DNA from: Clostridiales bacterium
GTDB taxonomy: Bacteria; Bacillota; Clostridia; Peptostreptococcales; Acidaminobacteraceae
NCBI GenBank assembly: GCA_016342415.1
Contig: JAEIOD010000003.1
Location: 124,001 to 188,000, forward strand
Reading direction: 5' to 3'
DNA length: 64,000 bases
In this document: piece by piece, positions 28,143 to 37,031 of the stretch
Layout of the letters: each line of letters begins with the position of its first letter
How positions within the stretch are numbered: position 1 is the stretch's first letter
Notes under the pieces: generated by a model
Database searches by the model: none
What the model saw: the letters and a program-made list of their open reading frames with translations, nothing else
What the model was told of the DNA's origin: nothing
Program-made: the position numbers and the translations under genes

Positions 28143-28676
28143 ATGTATTTAAATACTGAAAGAGTCTTTTTAAGAAGTGTACAAGTTGAAGATGCTTCTC
28201 TGATAGTCGAGTGGAAATCAGATTTCTTAATTAGAAAAATGTCAGTCGGATTAGACACTGATATAAACATTGAAAATCAAATGAAGGATATTAAAAGTAG
28301 TCTGAAAAGTGATGAGGAATTGTATCAGCTTATTTGTTTGAATGATACTGGTAGACCTATTGGATATATCAGAATCAACTGGACAGGAGATGGTATGGCG
28401 TGGCTTCGATTTGGTTTGGGTGAAAAACGGAAAAAAGGTTATGCAAAAGAAGCGCTGATAGGATTTATCAATCAACTCCGCAAAGAAGGCTTACATAGAA
28501 TCGATGCTGAGGTTTATGATTACAATTTAGATAGTTTCAATTTATTAACACGGTTAGGGTTTATAAAAGAAGGTGTTAAAAGAGAAGCGCATATCAGTGA
28601 GGAGAAGTATTCAGATGTTTATGTCATGGGTCTTTTAAGAGGTGATTGGCTGTATGATGATTTGGAGAGTCTATGA
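28143..28676 (+). CDS. GNAT acetyltransferase, RimJ/RimL type
   Basis: 177 residues; ATG 28143 follows GGGAG, whereas the in-frame ATG at 28128 overlaps it. Acetyl-CoA-binding segment LRFGLGEKRKKGYAKEALIG (motif A) and a C-terminal NSFNLLTRLGF-type motif B are visible. RimJ/L relatives acetylate ribosomal protein N-termini or small amines; the substrate here is open. It ends at an ATGA overlap with the start of a broken small lipoprotein gene. Confidence 0.75.
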   Translation: MYLNTERVFLRSVQVEDASLIVEWKSDFLIRKMSVGLDTDINIENQMKDIKSSLKSDEELYQLICLNDTGRPIGYIRINWTGDGMAWLRFGLGEKRKKGYAKEALIGFINQLRKEGLHRIDAEVYDYNLDSFNLLTRLGFIKEGVKREAHISEEKYSDVYVMGLLRGDWLYDDLESL

Positions 28677-28811
28677 GTAATAGAAAACAATGTATTATCC
28701 TTCTTATAATCATGACAGTTTTACTGTTTCAGAGTTGGTGACGTTATATCTGATGCAGAGCCATCTAAAACCGAAGATCTTATTTGTGTTGGTTTCAATG
28801 AGAAATTTTGA
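28673..28811 (+). pseudogene. Remnant of a small lipoprotein gene
   Basis: ATG 28673 overlaps the GNAT stop and encodes a charged start plus a hydrophobic stretch (CIILLIIMTVLLFQS) that runs into TGG TGA. In another frame the sequence continues as GDVISDAEPSKTEDLICVGF to a TGA at 28809. Restoring two bases at the junction would give a lipobox-like end FQSC followed by a polar mature part. This suggests a signal peptide cut from its protein by a small deletion, and the rest is mostly gone. Beyond it, up to 29085, I see only a terminator and a promoter. Confidence 0.35.
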
Positions 28812-28837
28812 ATAGTGTTACCATCAATACCGATTGA

Positions 28838-28863
28838 AGAGATAATTGATATCTCTTTTTTTG
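28838..28863 (+). terminator. Terminator, near copy of the one at 30356
   Basis: AGAGATA (28838-28844) pairs with TATCTCT (28850-28856), then seven T. The same stem, loop size and T-run recur at 30356-30381. Confidence 0.75.
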
Positions 28864-29017
28864 TTCTGTAAGAATTTTAATTTAGAGTATAGGTTGAAAT
28901 TGTTTAATAACTTTACCCTGTAAGGCATGAGATAAAGTCATCAAAGACACTTTTCTTGTTAAAATAATTAAAAATAAACAATATCTAAAAAAAAAGATGT
29001 GAAATGGTCAATTAATT

Positions 29018-29025
29018 GCTATAAT
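29018..29025 (+). promoter_or_regulatory. Extended -10 promoter of the GNAT/P-loop pair
   Basis: TGCTATAAT (TG at 29018-29019 in the sequence TTGCTATAAT) is a near-perfect extended -10, about 60 bases before the GNAT start. Confidence 0.5.
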
Positions 29026-29085
29026 TAGCTTTAGACTATATGTTATGGTTGAAAGAATCAAGTGGTTATAGAAATGGAGAATGTT

Positions 29086-29667
29086 ATGTCTGAAATAAAA
29101 ATTGAAATAGAAAAACCTAATAAAGAGAATATGTTATCTTACAGCAAATTGTCTATAGATTTTTTTGTGGAATCAGAATATCGATTGATGAAAACAAACA
29201 GTGGACTGGGTGGTCTCTTGATTGATGAAGTGCTTGTAACGCCATATCATAAGACTTATGATAGAGAGGATGATAATCCAAGTCATTTGATGGAGAAATT
29301 TGATTTAAGCAATTGGTTTGTCATTTCTGCATATGAGGGTGAAAACCTAGTTGGTGGTGCACTGCTAGCTTACAATACAAAAGAAATCAATATGTTAGAA
29401 GGTCGAGAGGACTTGACTGTACTTTGGGATATTAGAATTGATAAAGATTACCGAAATAAAGGTATCGGACATCAACTTGTTAATACATGTAAGAAAGTAT
29501 CCAAAGAACTAAACTGTAATCGATTGAAAATAGAAACACAAAACATTAATGTATCTGCCTGCAAATTTTATGTCAGACAAGGTGCTGAACTTACAAGTTT
29601 TAAAGAGCATTGTTATGAAGAGTATCCAAATGAAATTCAGTTTATTTGGAGTATCTATTTAGGATAA
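29086..29667 (+). CDS. GNAT acetyltransferase
   Basis: 193 residues; ATG 29086 lies seven bases after GGAG, so the upstream GTG at 29062 is not used. Motif A is WDIRIDKDYRNKGIGHQLVN (about 118-137) and motif B near NVSACKFYVRQGAE. The shape resembles streptothricin-type and other small-molecule acetyltransferases. The P-loop protein gene follows 14 bases later, so the two form a short operon. Confidence 0.75.
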   Translation: MSEIKIEIEKPNKENMLSYSKLSIDFFVESEYRLMKTNSGLGGLLIDEVLVTPYHKTYDREDDNPSHLMEKFDLSNWFVISAYEGENLVGGALLAYNTKEINMLEGREDLTVLWDIRIDKDYRNKGIGHQLVNTCKKVSKELNCNRLKIETQNINVSACKFYVRQGAELTSFKEHCYEEYPNEIQFIWSIYLG

Positions 29668-29681
29668 TATAAGGAGAGAAA

Positions 29682-30296
29682 ATGAATTTAGATAATATAT
29701 ATTGGATAGGCGGATCGCCATGTTGCGGTAAAAGTTCGGTTGCTGAAAAGTTGATAAAAGAGTATGGGTTTAAGTACTACAAGTGTGATGACTTCTTAGA
29801 ACATTATATTGCAATGGGCGTTAAAAGAGGTAGTAAATTAATGAAAACAATAAATAAAAGAACACAAGATGAAACTTGGATGCGAGATGTATCTGAACAA
29901 GTGGAAGAAGAGTTTGAATTTTATAGATATGCTTTAACCATAATTATAAAAGATTTGAAGAAGTATAATAATCAGAATGTCGTAGTAGAAGGAGCTGCTC
30001 TATTGCCTGAGTTTGCTCAAAAAATGGAATTGGCAAAGAATCGTTATATTTGTATGACGCCTTCTAGAGAATTTCAAATGGAAAAATACAAAGAGCGTAA
30101 ATGGGTGAAATATTATTTGCGAACATGTAGTAATTGGGAACAAGCATTTGATAATTGGATGGCAAGAGATGTTGAATTTGCCAGAATGGTAAAAAATGAA
30201 GCTGCGGAGTTAGATTTTAATACCCTTACAATAGATGGTCAAAAATCTATTGATGAGGTTTATCAAGAAGTTAAAACAGTATTTGAATTGGAATAA
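29682..30296 (+). CDS. P-loop kinase-like protein
   Basis: 204 residues behind AAGGAGAG. Walker A is GGSPCCGKSS (about 10-19); a lid-like region with basic residues follows near 125-150, and VVVEGAALLPE is a possible Walker B-like strand. The size and order resemble small nucleoside or antibiotic kinases of the AAA_18/shikimate-kinase group. Substrate unknown. It is encoded with the GNAT just upstream, which hints at a small-molecule modifying pair. Confidence 0.65.
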   Translation: MNLDNIYWIGGSPCCGKSSVAEKLIKEYGFKYYKCDDFLEHYIAMGVKRGSKLMKTINKRTQDETWMRDVSEQVEEEFEFYRYALTIIIKDLKKYNNQNVVVEGAALLPEFAQKMELAKNRYICMTPSREFQMEKYKERKWVKYYLRTCSNWEQAFDNWMARDVEFARMVKNEAAELDFNTLTIDGQKSIDEVYQEVKTVFELE

Positions 30297-30355
30297 TGAG
30301 TTTAAGAAAGAAAAAGTTATGCAAATTTACTAATGAATTTTATACAAAAATGCGA

Positions 30356-30381
30356 AGAGATAGCTGATATCTCTTTTTTTG
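30356..30381 (+). terminator. Terminator after the GNAT/P-loop operon
   Basis: AGAGATA (30356-30362), loop GCTGA, TATCTCT (30368-30374), then T-run. It is a near duplicate of the terminator at 28838. Confidence 0.8.
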
Positions 30382-30506
30382 TTGTCTAGGAAAGTTCATT
30401 TTATATGACCATCTGGTTATGAAAAGTAAGATAATATTTTATTTTTATACTATTTCTATGCAATATGGGTATAACAGTGTTAGGAAGAAGTTTGAAGGAG
30501 ATCAAC

Positions 30507-31739
30507 ATGAAAAAAATATTATCTAAAAAAATGATCATAATTTGTTTGGCGCTTATTGTACTGAGTGTGGGTGGCTATTACTATTATGATTACTCGCTGC
30601 AAGTAGAGGTCGAACTTTATGAAACAGAAAGAGGACCAGTAGTTGAAATCATCGTTGAAGATGGTTATATAGAAGCTGTCCATACAGCGGAGATACAATC
30701 CAATGTTTCTGGTACAGTTGATAACGTTTATGTAGACGTTGGTGATTCTGTCAATGAAGGTGATGTCATACTGTCGTTTGATGAAGATATCTTACTGCTC
30801 CAAATTGAAAGGTTGGAATCTGAAATAAAAGCTTTGGATTTTCAACTTCTAGAAGCTTCAAAACCAGCGGATCAAGAGCGGATTAGAAATGCTTCAATAT
30901 TAGTTAGTCAGGCAAAATCAACACGTGATAAGGCGAAAAAAGATTACGATGACAATTTATCTTTATACAGTTCAGGTGCTTTGAGTAAGAATGCCCTGGA
31001 TTTAAGTGAAAAACTCTATAACGATTCGGTTAAAGCGTACAATATTGCAATCAATGATTCAAACTTAATAAACAAAGGCATCAGTGTAAACGTTATATCG
31101 CAGTACAATGCATCTATAGATGCGTTATATACACAAAAGAAAATATTGGAACGTCAATTATTGGATTATTCAATTGCCTCTCCAATGTCAGGTGTTGTGC
31201 TGAGCAAATATGTAAAAGTTGGTCACTATGCGATGATGGGTCAACAGTTGTTGGAAGTTGCAGATTTGAGCGAATTAAGATTGATTTGTGAAATACTTGA
31301 AGATGATTACAATGCTATTACAGTAGATACAAATGTGAGACTATATGATAAACATAACAAAGTTTATTACGACGCTGTTGTAAACAAGGTATATCCTAAA
31401 TCGGAATCATCTATCTCTGATCTTGGTATTAGACAAAATAGAGTTAGAATAGAAGTTGTTCCAACTAATCCTTTAGAAGGCTATATCGTTGGACAAGAAT
31501 TAGATGTGGAATTTATCATTCATGATATTCAAGCTGTTCGTGTACCTGTTGATGCAGTATATAAATCCAACGGAGATTATTTTGTATTTATTGTAAAGGA
31601 CAATGTTCTTATCAGTCAACAGATTGAAGTTGGGATAGAAGGTGAAGATTACTATGAAATTAAATCGGGTTTAAATGCCGGAGATAAGATTGTTAAAGTT
31701 ATTAACAATGACTTAGAAGAAGGTCAGAAAGTTAAGTAG
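30507..31739 (+). CDS. HlyD/MacA-type efflux adaptor
   Basis: 410 residues; ATG 30507 follows GAAGGAGATC. An N-terminal membrane anchor (about 8-27) precedes a biotinyl-lipoyl-like half (VSGTVDNVYVDVGDSVNEGD), a coiled-coil hairpin (about 95-205, lysine- and serine-rich), the second half SPMSGVVLSKYVKVGHYAMM, and a beta-barrel. Adaptors of this kind work with MacB-type ABC transporters. In a Gram-positive cell it would work without a TolC-like channel, exporting peptides or drugs. The ATPase and permease genes follow immediately. Confidence 0.82.
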   Translation: MKKILSKKMIIICLALIVLSVGGYYYYDYSLQVEVELYETERGPVVEIIVEDGYIEAVHTAEIQSNVSGTVDNVYVDVGDSVNEGDVILSFDEDILLLQIERLESEIKALDFQLLEASKPADQERIRNASILVSQAKSTRDKAKKDYDDNLSLYSSGALSKNALDLSEKLYNDSVKAYNIAINDSNLINKGISVNVISQYNASIDALYTQKKILERQLLDYSIASPMSGVVLSKYVKVGHYAMMGQQLLEVADLSELRLICEILEDDYNAITVDTNVRLYDKHNKVYYDAVVNKVYPKSESSISDLGIRQNRVRIEVVPTNPLEGYIVGQELDVEFIIHDIQAVRVPVDAVYKSNGDYFVFIVKDNVLISQQIEVGIEGEDYYEIKSGLNAGDKIVKVINNDLEEGQKVK

Positions 31740-31745
31740 GTGTTT

Positions 31746-32450
31746 ATGTCGAAGATAATACAAACTAAGGATTTAAAAAAAACATATCAAATGGGCGAAG
31801 TTTCTGTGAAAGCATTGGATGGTGTAGATTTTCACATAGAAGAGGGGGAGTTCGTTGTTATTTTGGGTCCTTCAGGTTCAGGAAAAAGTACATTATTAAA
31901 CATCATTGGTGGTATGGATTCGCCTACGGAAGGTGAAGTCGTATTTGGTGATGAACATTTAAGCACCTATACTGATAAAGAATTGACTATGTATAGAAGA
32001 AATAAAGTCGGATTTGTATTTCAATTTTATAACTTGATGTCCAATCTTACCGCTAAAGAGAATGTTGAATTGGCAACAGAGATTTGTGATGATGCTTTAA
32101 ATATAGATGATATCATGACGGATGTTGGATTAGATGATAGGAAAGAACATTTCCCATCTCAAATGTCAGGTGGCGAACAGCAACGTGTTGCAATTGCAAG
32201 AGCGGTAGCAAAAAATCCTAAAATACTACTTTGTGATGAACCAACAGGTGCTCTTGATTTTAAAACTGGCATCACGATATTGGAACTTCTCAGCAAAATA
32301 AATATGGAGTATAAAAAAACGGTTGTTGTCATCACACATAATGCTTCTATTGGAGGCATGGCCAACAGAGTAATTAAGATGCGAAGTGGAAAAATCACTG
32401 AAAATTATATCAATGAGTCACCTATATCACCTGAAAGGATTGAATGGTAA
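31746..32450 (+). CDS. ABC transporter ATPase, MacB/LolD type
   Basis: 234 residues; ATG 31746 after AGGTG is preferred to GTG 31740. Walker A GPSGSGKST (about 41-49), Q-loop FVFQFYNLM, signature MSGGEQQRVAIARAVA, Walker B ILLCDEPTGALD and H-loop VITHN are all intact. It energises the FtsX-type permease whose gene overlaps its stop. Substrate unknown. Confidence 0.9.
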   Translation: MSKIIQTKDLKKTYQMGEVSVKALDGVDFHIEEGEFVVILGPSGSGKSTLLNIIGGMDSPTEGEVVFGDEHLSTYTDKELTMYRRNKVGFVFQFYNLMSNLTAKENVELATEICDDALNIDDIMTDVGLDDRKEHFPSQMSGGEQQRVAIARAVAKNPKILLCDEPTGALDFKTGITILELLSKINMEYKKTVVVITHNASIGGMANRVIKMRSGKITENYINESPISPERIEW

Positions 32451-34792
32451 TGAGAAAACTGGATACTAGACTAGTTCGTCATATCCGTCATCATAAAGGT
32501 CAGTTTATTGCAATTGCAATGGTTATTATATTAGGGCTTATGATTTACGTTGCCATGAATTCGGCTTATGAAAATCTGGAGATTTCACTTGAATATCATT
32601 ACGAAACTCATAACTTTTCAGATGTGTTCTCGGACGTGATGAAAATTTCAGAGTCTGATGTTGTTGACCTTAAGGACACGCGAGGTGTTAAATCGGCTGA
32701 AGGACGTTTGGTTTATGATGTACCTTTAAATGTTAAAAATGATGAGAAGGTAAATATTAGACTGATATCCTCAAAATTTGATGAGGAAACTCAAAACAGC
32801 TTGTATGCTAGAGAGGGTCAATCGACTGTACAAAAAAATAATCAATGTTTGGTGATTGATAAATTTGCCGAAGCAAGAGAAATTCAAATAGGTGATTATA
32901 TCAGCCCTCATATTTCGGGAAGTGATTATGAGTTAGAAGTAATTGGTATTGTATCTTCTCCTGAATATGTTTATCTAATGGAGAATGAACAGAATCTTTT
33001 GCCCGCGCCGTCTAAGTTTGGTGTTGTATATACAACAGAATCTTTTATCAAAGATTCTATGGGAATCAACAGCTATAACCAAGTAACTTTCTTATTGGAA
33101 GATGGTGCAAACGTTGAAGAAATAACCAATAAATTAGAAAAAGAGTTAGAGGACTTCGGTTTAAGTCGTATTTTTGATGCTGAAGATCAATTGTCTAATC
33201 GAATGATACACGAGGAAATGAAGGGATTAAAACAGTCCGCTAGAACTGTCCCTTTAGTTTTCTTAGGTGTTGCCGCTTTTATTTTGGCAGTGATGATTAA
33301 TCGGCTTGTAAAAGGAGATCGGTTGTCTATTGGTATCTTGAAGTCAATGGGGTATAGCAACCGAGATGTCCTGTTTCATTATACGAAGCTCTCAGTGGTT
33401 ATAGGTTTTTTTGGAGGTGTATTTGGTGTGGTGTTGGGTTATATTGCGAGTGCTCAGTTTACAGCGATATACAACTCTTTTTTCTCTATTCCTACATTAA
33501 AACTTCTATTTAAGCCAGAGTTGGTTATGATGTCAGCAGTTATGGTGACGTTATTTTCTATTGCTTCAGGTTTATTAGGTGCTAGAAAATCTTTGAAGAT
33601 TTCACCAGCTGAATCAATGAGACCTGAACCACCTAAAAACGGGAAACGTATATTCATTGAAGGAACAAGGTTCTGGAAGTTATTTAGTTTTTCAAATAAG
33701 ATGGTTTTAAGAAATTTATTCAGAAGTAAAAGAAGAACACTTTTCCTTGCTTTAGGGATATCACTTACATTTGCCATTACACTGGTACCGTTTTTTATGT
33801 TTAGTGCATTTACAGATATGTTTGGGACGATGTTTGGTGAATTTCAGACCATGGATTATAGTATGAATTTTGTTCAAGGTAAAGACGATAGCATTCTGTA
33901 TGAGTTAAGAAATACTTTAGATGTAGATCATCTGGAAGGTAAGTTAGAATTTCCCTTTGAACTTCATAATCGATGGAAATCCAAAGTCACTAATATTATT
34001 GGGTTAGAAGATCAGACAAAGTTTTTTAGCTTCAAGGATACTAATCTTAAATCTAGAACACTTGGCGAGGGGGATTTTTTCTTATCAGAAGGTTTAGCCA
34101 AAGTGTTGGATATAAAAGAGGGTGACTATATCACAGTAGAATCCTTTATTCCTGATCGTGATGACATTGAAATAAAAGTGACGAAGTTGATTAAACAAAA
34201 TTTAGGTGCCAATGGTTATATGTTAATTACCGATATGCAAAAATTGCTATTGGATGAACATTACATCAACGGAGCTTATGTGGATACAGATGAAAATATA
34301 AAAAGCAAAGTAGAAAAATACAGATTGATCTCATCTGTTCAATCCTCGCAGGATTTGCAGGATATTTTCAATGAGTTTCTGGCTTTAACTTTGACCTCTC
34401 TAAGTATTTTTATTGTTTTTGGTGGAACTCTTGGATTTGCTATCGTTTATAACTCGGCAGTCATATCCATTAATGAGAGACGTTTGGAGTTTTCTTCTTT
34501 AAGAGTTATGGGATTTACAAAGAACGAAATTTTTATTAGTCTCCTTAAAGAAAATATCATCACTGCATTTATAGGTATCCTACTGGGAATTCCAATTGCC
34601 AGATCAATGTTAGAAGGGTTAAGTAGTACCTTTAGTACAGAACTGTATTCTTTCGATATAAATTTACAGGCGTTTCATTACTTTTTAACTGCAGTAACAA
34701 CTGTGATTTTTGTAATAATAGCTTTGGGTGCAGCATATAAGAAGATTCATGGATTAGACTTTATAGAGGCTCTTAAGAATAGAATCACATAA
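32444..34792 (+). CDS. FtsX/MacB-type ABC transporter permease
   Basis: 782 residues with ATG 32444 overlapping the ATPase gene by seven bases (an ATG at 32450 is an alternative). A membrane segment near 15-38 is followed by a large external domain, three segments near 270-385 (first FtsX domain), a second external domain, and three more segments near 640-775 (second FtsX domain). This two-FtsX layout matches permeases for lipoprotein, peptide or bacteriocin export. With the adaptor and ATPase it forms one tripartite exporter; no sensor-kinase pair is adjacent. Confidence 0.85.
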   Translation: MVMRKLDTRLVRHIRHHKGQFIAIAMVIILGLMIYVAMNSAYENLEISLEYHYETHNFSDVFSDVMKISESDVVDLKDTRGVKSAEGRLVYDVPLNVKNDEKVNIRLISSKFDEETQNSLYAREGQSTVQKNNQCLVIDKFAEAREIQIGDYISPHISGSDYELEVIGIVSSPEYVYLMENEQNLLPAPSKFGVVYTTESFIKDSMGINSYNQVTFLLEDGANVEEITNKLEKELEDFGLSRIFDAEDQLSNRMIHEEMKGLKQSARTVPLVFLGVAAFILAVMINRLVKGDRLSIGILKSMGYSNRDVLFHYTKLSVVIGFFGGVFGVVLGYIASAQFTAIYNSFFSIPTLKLLFKPELVMMSAVMVTLFSIASGLLGARKSLKISPAESMRPEPPKNGKRIFIEGTRFWKLFSFSNKMVLRNLFRSKRRTLFLALGISLTFAITLVPFFMFSAFTDMFGTMFGEFQTMDYSMNFVQGKDDSILYELRNTLDVDHLEGKLEFPFELHNRWKSKVTNIIGLEDQTKFFSFKDTNLKSRTLGEGDFFLSEGLAKVLDIKEGDYITVESFIPDRDDIEIKVTKLIKQNLGANGYMLITDMQKLLLDEHYINGAYVDTDENIKSKVEKYRLISSVQSSQDLQDIFNEFLALTLTSLSIFIVFGGTLGFAIVYNSAVISINERRLEFSSLRVMGFTKNEIFISLLKENIITAFIGILLGIPIARSMLEGLSSTFSTELYSFDINLQAFHYFLTAVTTVIFVIIALGAAYKKIHGLDFIEALKNRIT

Positions 34793-34815
34793 TTGCATTT
34801 AAAGGTAAAATTTTG

Positions 34816-34848
34816 AACATTCACTTCCAAATAAAGTGGATGTTTTTG
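34816..34848 (+). terminator. Terminator of the MacAB-like operon
   Basis: AACATTCACTT (34816-34826) pairs with AAGTGGATGTT (34834-34844), one G-T pair, followed by T-run. Confidence 0.7.
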
Positions 34849-34981
34849 TATACTTTTATTATAAATTAACCTGTCCTAGTTTCGTTTCAACTTATATATT
34901 ATAATTGAAAATGAAGTCTAATAGAAAAAGTTTAATGGGTTGTTACAAGAAGAATATGATAATTGAAAGGCAGTGGATTTA

Positions 34982-35455
34982 ATGAAAATAGATTTTTATA
35001 AAGCAACACCAGCAGATAATACATCCTTGGAAAGGTTATTTCAATTTTTTGCACATGATACCAGTGAGTTTAGTGGTAAAGAAATTGGTAGTGACGGTTT
35101 TTATCACGGTTTAAATGATCTTGAAGATTATACAAGTCAGTCGAATTATAGAACATATATGATTCAAGTGGATGGTAACTTAGCAGGATTTGTGGTGGTT
35201 CGTTTAGAAGAAACAATAAATTATCTGAGACATTATTTTATAGTTAGAAAATACAGAAAGCAAAAGATTGGTTTAAAAGCAGTACATAGAATTTTTGACA
35301 TGTTTCCAGGTGATTGGAGAGTTTCTACCCTGGACTACAATCTACCTGCGATTAAATTTTGGGAAAAAACATTATGTGAATTCACTAATGACTCATATAG
35401 CAAAATGAGAAGAACAGATAACAAAGGACCTCAATATGAGTTTTATAGAAGTTAA
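34982..35455 (+). CDS. GNAT acetyltransferase
   Basis: 157 residues. Start choice is uncertain: AAAGG at 34966-34970 is 11 bases before ATG 34982 but only two before GTG 34973. The central strand-loop-helix HYFIVRKYRKQKIGLKAVHR is motif A, and NLPAIKFWEKTL is motif B. No substrate can be read. The next, broken GNAT gene starts inside its 3' end. Confidence 0.7.
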   Translation: MKIDFYKATPADNTSLERLFQFFAHDTSEFSGKEIGSDGFYHGLNDLEDYTSQSNYRTYMIQVDGNLAGFVVVRLEETINYLRHYFIVRKYRKQKIGLKAVHRIFDMFPGDWRVSTLDYNLPAIKFWEKTLCEFTNDSYSKMRRTDNKGPQYEFYRS

Positions 35456-35927
35456 AGCTGATACTAAAAATCAACTTGCTGGAATCAACTGAGTTGATAG
35501 ATTGGTAGAATTGCTCAGAGTGTATGACGATTTTGATTTGGATTTCGTACAAAAAAGAGCAATTGTTATCAAAATAGGGAAAATGAAAGAAAAGCAGGTA
35601 GAGTATCATAACTGGTATACCTATTGATTGATAGTGGATTTGATAACCGTTAAGGCAATTGGAACGATTGGATTTAAAGGATTAGAGCCTGATCAATCTG
35701 CTGAAGTGGGATATAAAATAGTTAAATCCTGTGAAGGTAAAGGATATATGAGCAGTGCTCTAAATCTTCTATCAAAATGGGCGTATGATCAAAAAATCTG
35801 CCTATCCATCACAGCCAGTAAAGTACCAATTGGCAATATTGGATCACAAAGAGTTTTAGATAAAATTGGATTTGAAAAGGTAAGAAGCAGCCCAACGGAA
35901 ATTGATTTTGAACTTCGCTTGGAATAG
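35436..35927 (+). pseudogene. GNAT acetyltransferase gene with two in-frame TGA codons
   Basis: ATG 35436 behind AAAGGA opens a frame that is interrupted at TGA 35490 and TGA 35625 but otherwise continues to 35927 with no frameshift. The readable product has the segment VQKRAIVIKIGKMKEKQVEY, then WYTY-stop-LIVDL, AIGTIGFKGLE, a motif A with GYKIVKSCEGKGYMSSALNL and ASKVPIGNIGSQRVLDKIGF. A Trp at the second TGA would fit this acetyltransferase subfamily well. Reading the ORF from TTG 35628 alone gives only the C-terminal half. Confidence 0.6.
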
Positions 35928-35951
35928 TTTTTCGTTAAGGAGTGATTCGAA

Positions 35952-36368
35952 ATGAAGATGTTAAAACTTATAACATTATTTTGCATTGTCATATTTATGT
36001 TTATCAGTTGTCATTCTGGTCAAAAGGAATTAGAAAGTATCGTTATCACAATGACTGATTCAAAAGAAACTTTTGTGGTGACAGATCAAACTCAAATGAG
36101 TTCTATTGAGGAAACACTTTCTTTGTATGCCAAAACAGATGGTATTGTTGATATGATGACACCTGCTCCAATTGAACTTATGCTGATCTATTCAGATAAA
36201 TCTCATATAAAAGTTAGTTTATATCTATATGAAACTGATAAAAGGTCATCTCTAACCTATGTAGAGGATGATTCTGTAGTGTATCAGACTACTGAAAACG
36301 TTACGAATCAACTAAAAGATATATTTAGTGATGTGATGAATAATGACTCATGGGTGGAAAGTTTCTGA
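35952..36368 (+). CDS. Small lipoprotein
   Basis: 138 residues behind AAGGAG. A type II signal peptide ends in FMFISC, so the mature protein is anchored outside the membrane by Cys22. The remaining 116 residues form a small polar domain with no motif I recognise. Confidence 0.65.
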   Translation: MKMLKLITLFCIVIFMFISCHSGQKELESIVITMTDSKETFVVTDQTQMSSIEETLSLYAKTDGIVDMMTPAPIELMLIYSDKSHIKVSLYLYETDKRSSLTYVEDDSVVYQTTENVTNQLKDIFSDVMNNDSWVESF

Positions 36369-36438
36369 AAAATGAAAGGTTATCAAGAGACCGGTTTTAA
36401 TGTATTTTCGGAATTCATAATTCTAAAAGGAGACGTAT

Positions 36439-37029
36439 ATGAAAGTAAGTATTCTAATGGGCAGTCCCAAAAAAGAAGGCAATACAGCAACACTCATCAA
36501 ACCTTTACTCGAGAAACTAAAGAATGAAAATATTAAATTTGACTATATAACATTATATGATAAAAAGATAAAAGGGTGCATTGGTTGTTATAATTGTCAA
36601 AAGGTAAATAATATACCCGGCTGTTCTATAGATGATGATATGAAAGATATATATAATTCTATGTTATCGGCTGATGTAGTTGTTTTTGCGACTCCGATAT
36701 ATACTTGGTTTTGTACTGCACCAATGAAGGCTGTACTAGATAGATCATTTGCATTTGGTAAACACTACGATAAAGCAAGTTATAATCAATCGCTTCTAGA
36801 AGGAAAAAAGTATGCTGTTATTGGTACCTGTGGTGATGAAGTAGCTATCGGAATGGAAAGTTTTGAAACTGCCATGAAAAACTTGTCTAAGTATGCAAAA
36901 ACGGAGTATATTGGTTCTATTGGGATTAGGGATATAAATGGAGTGGAGGATTTTAAAACAAAAGAAGTTGTTGAAATTATCGAAGAGTTTTCCAATCAAA
37001 TTATGAATAAGAAAAAGACTTGGAGGTGA
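36439..37029 (+). CDS. Flavodoxin-fold NAD(P)H-dependent FMN oxidoreductase
   Basis: 196 residues behind AAAGGAG. The N-terminal SILMGSPKKEGNTATL is the FMN phosphate-binding loop; ATPIYTWFCTAPMKAVLDRS is the second flavin segment. A cysteine group GCIGCYNCQ plus a following Cys is common in this NADPH-dependent FMN-reductase/iron-sulfur-flavoprotein-like group. It probably reduces quinones, nitro compounds or ferric chelates. The GNAT gene starts three bases after its stop, so the two are coupled. Confidence 0.8.
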   Translation: MKVSILMGSPKKEGNTATLIKPLLEKLKNENIKFDYITLYDKKIKGCIGCYNCQKVNNIPGCSIDDDMKDIYNSMLSADVVVFATPIYTWFCTAPMKAVLDRSFAFGKHYDKASYNQSLLEGKKYAVIGTCGDEVAIGMESFETAMKNLSKYAKTEYIGSIGIRDINGVEDFKTKEVVEIIEEFSNQIMNKKKTWR

Positions 37030-37031
37030 CT

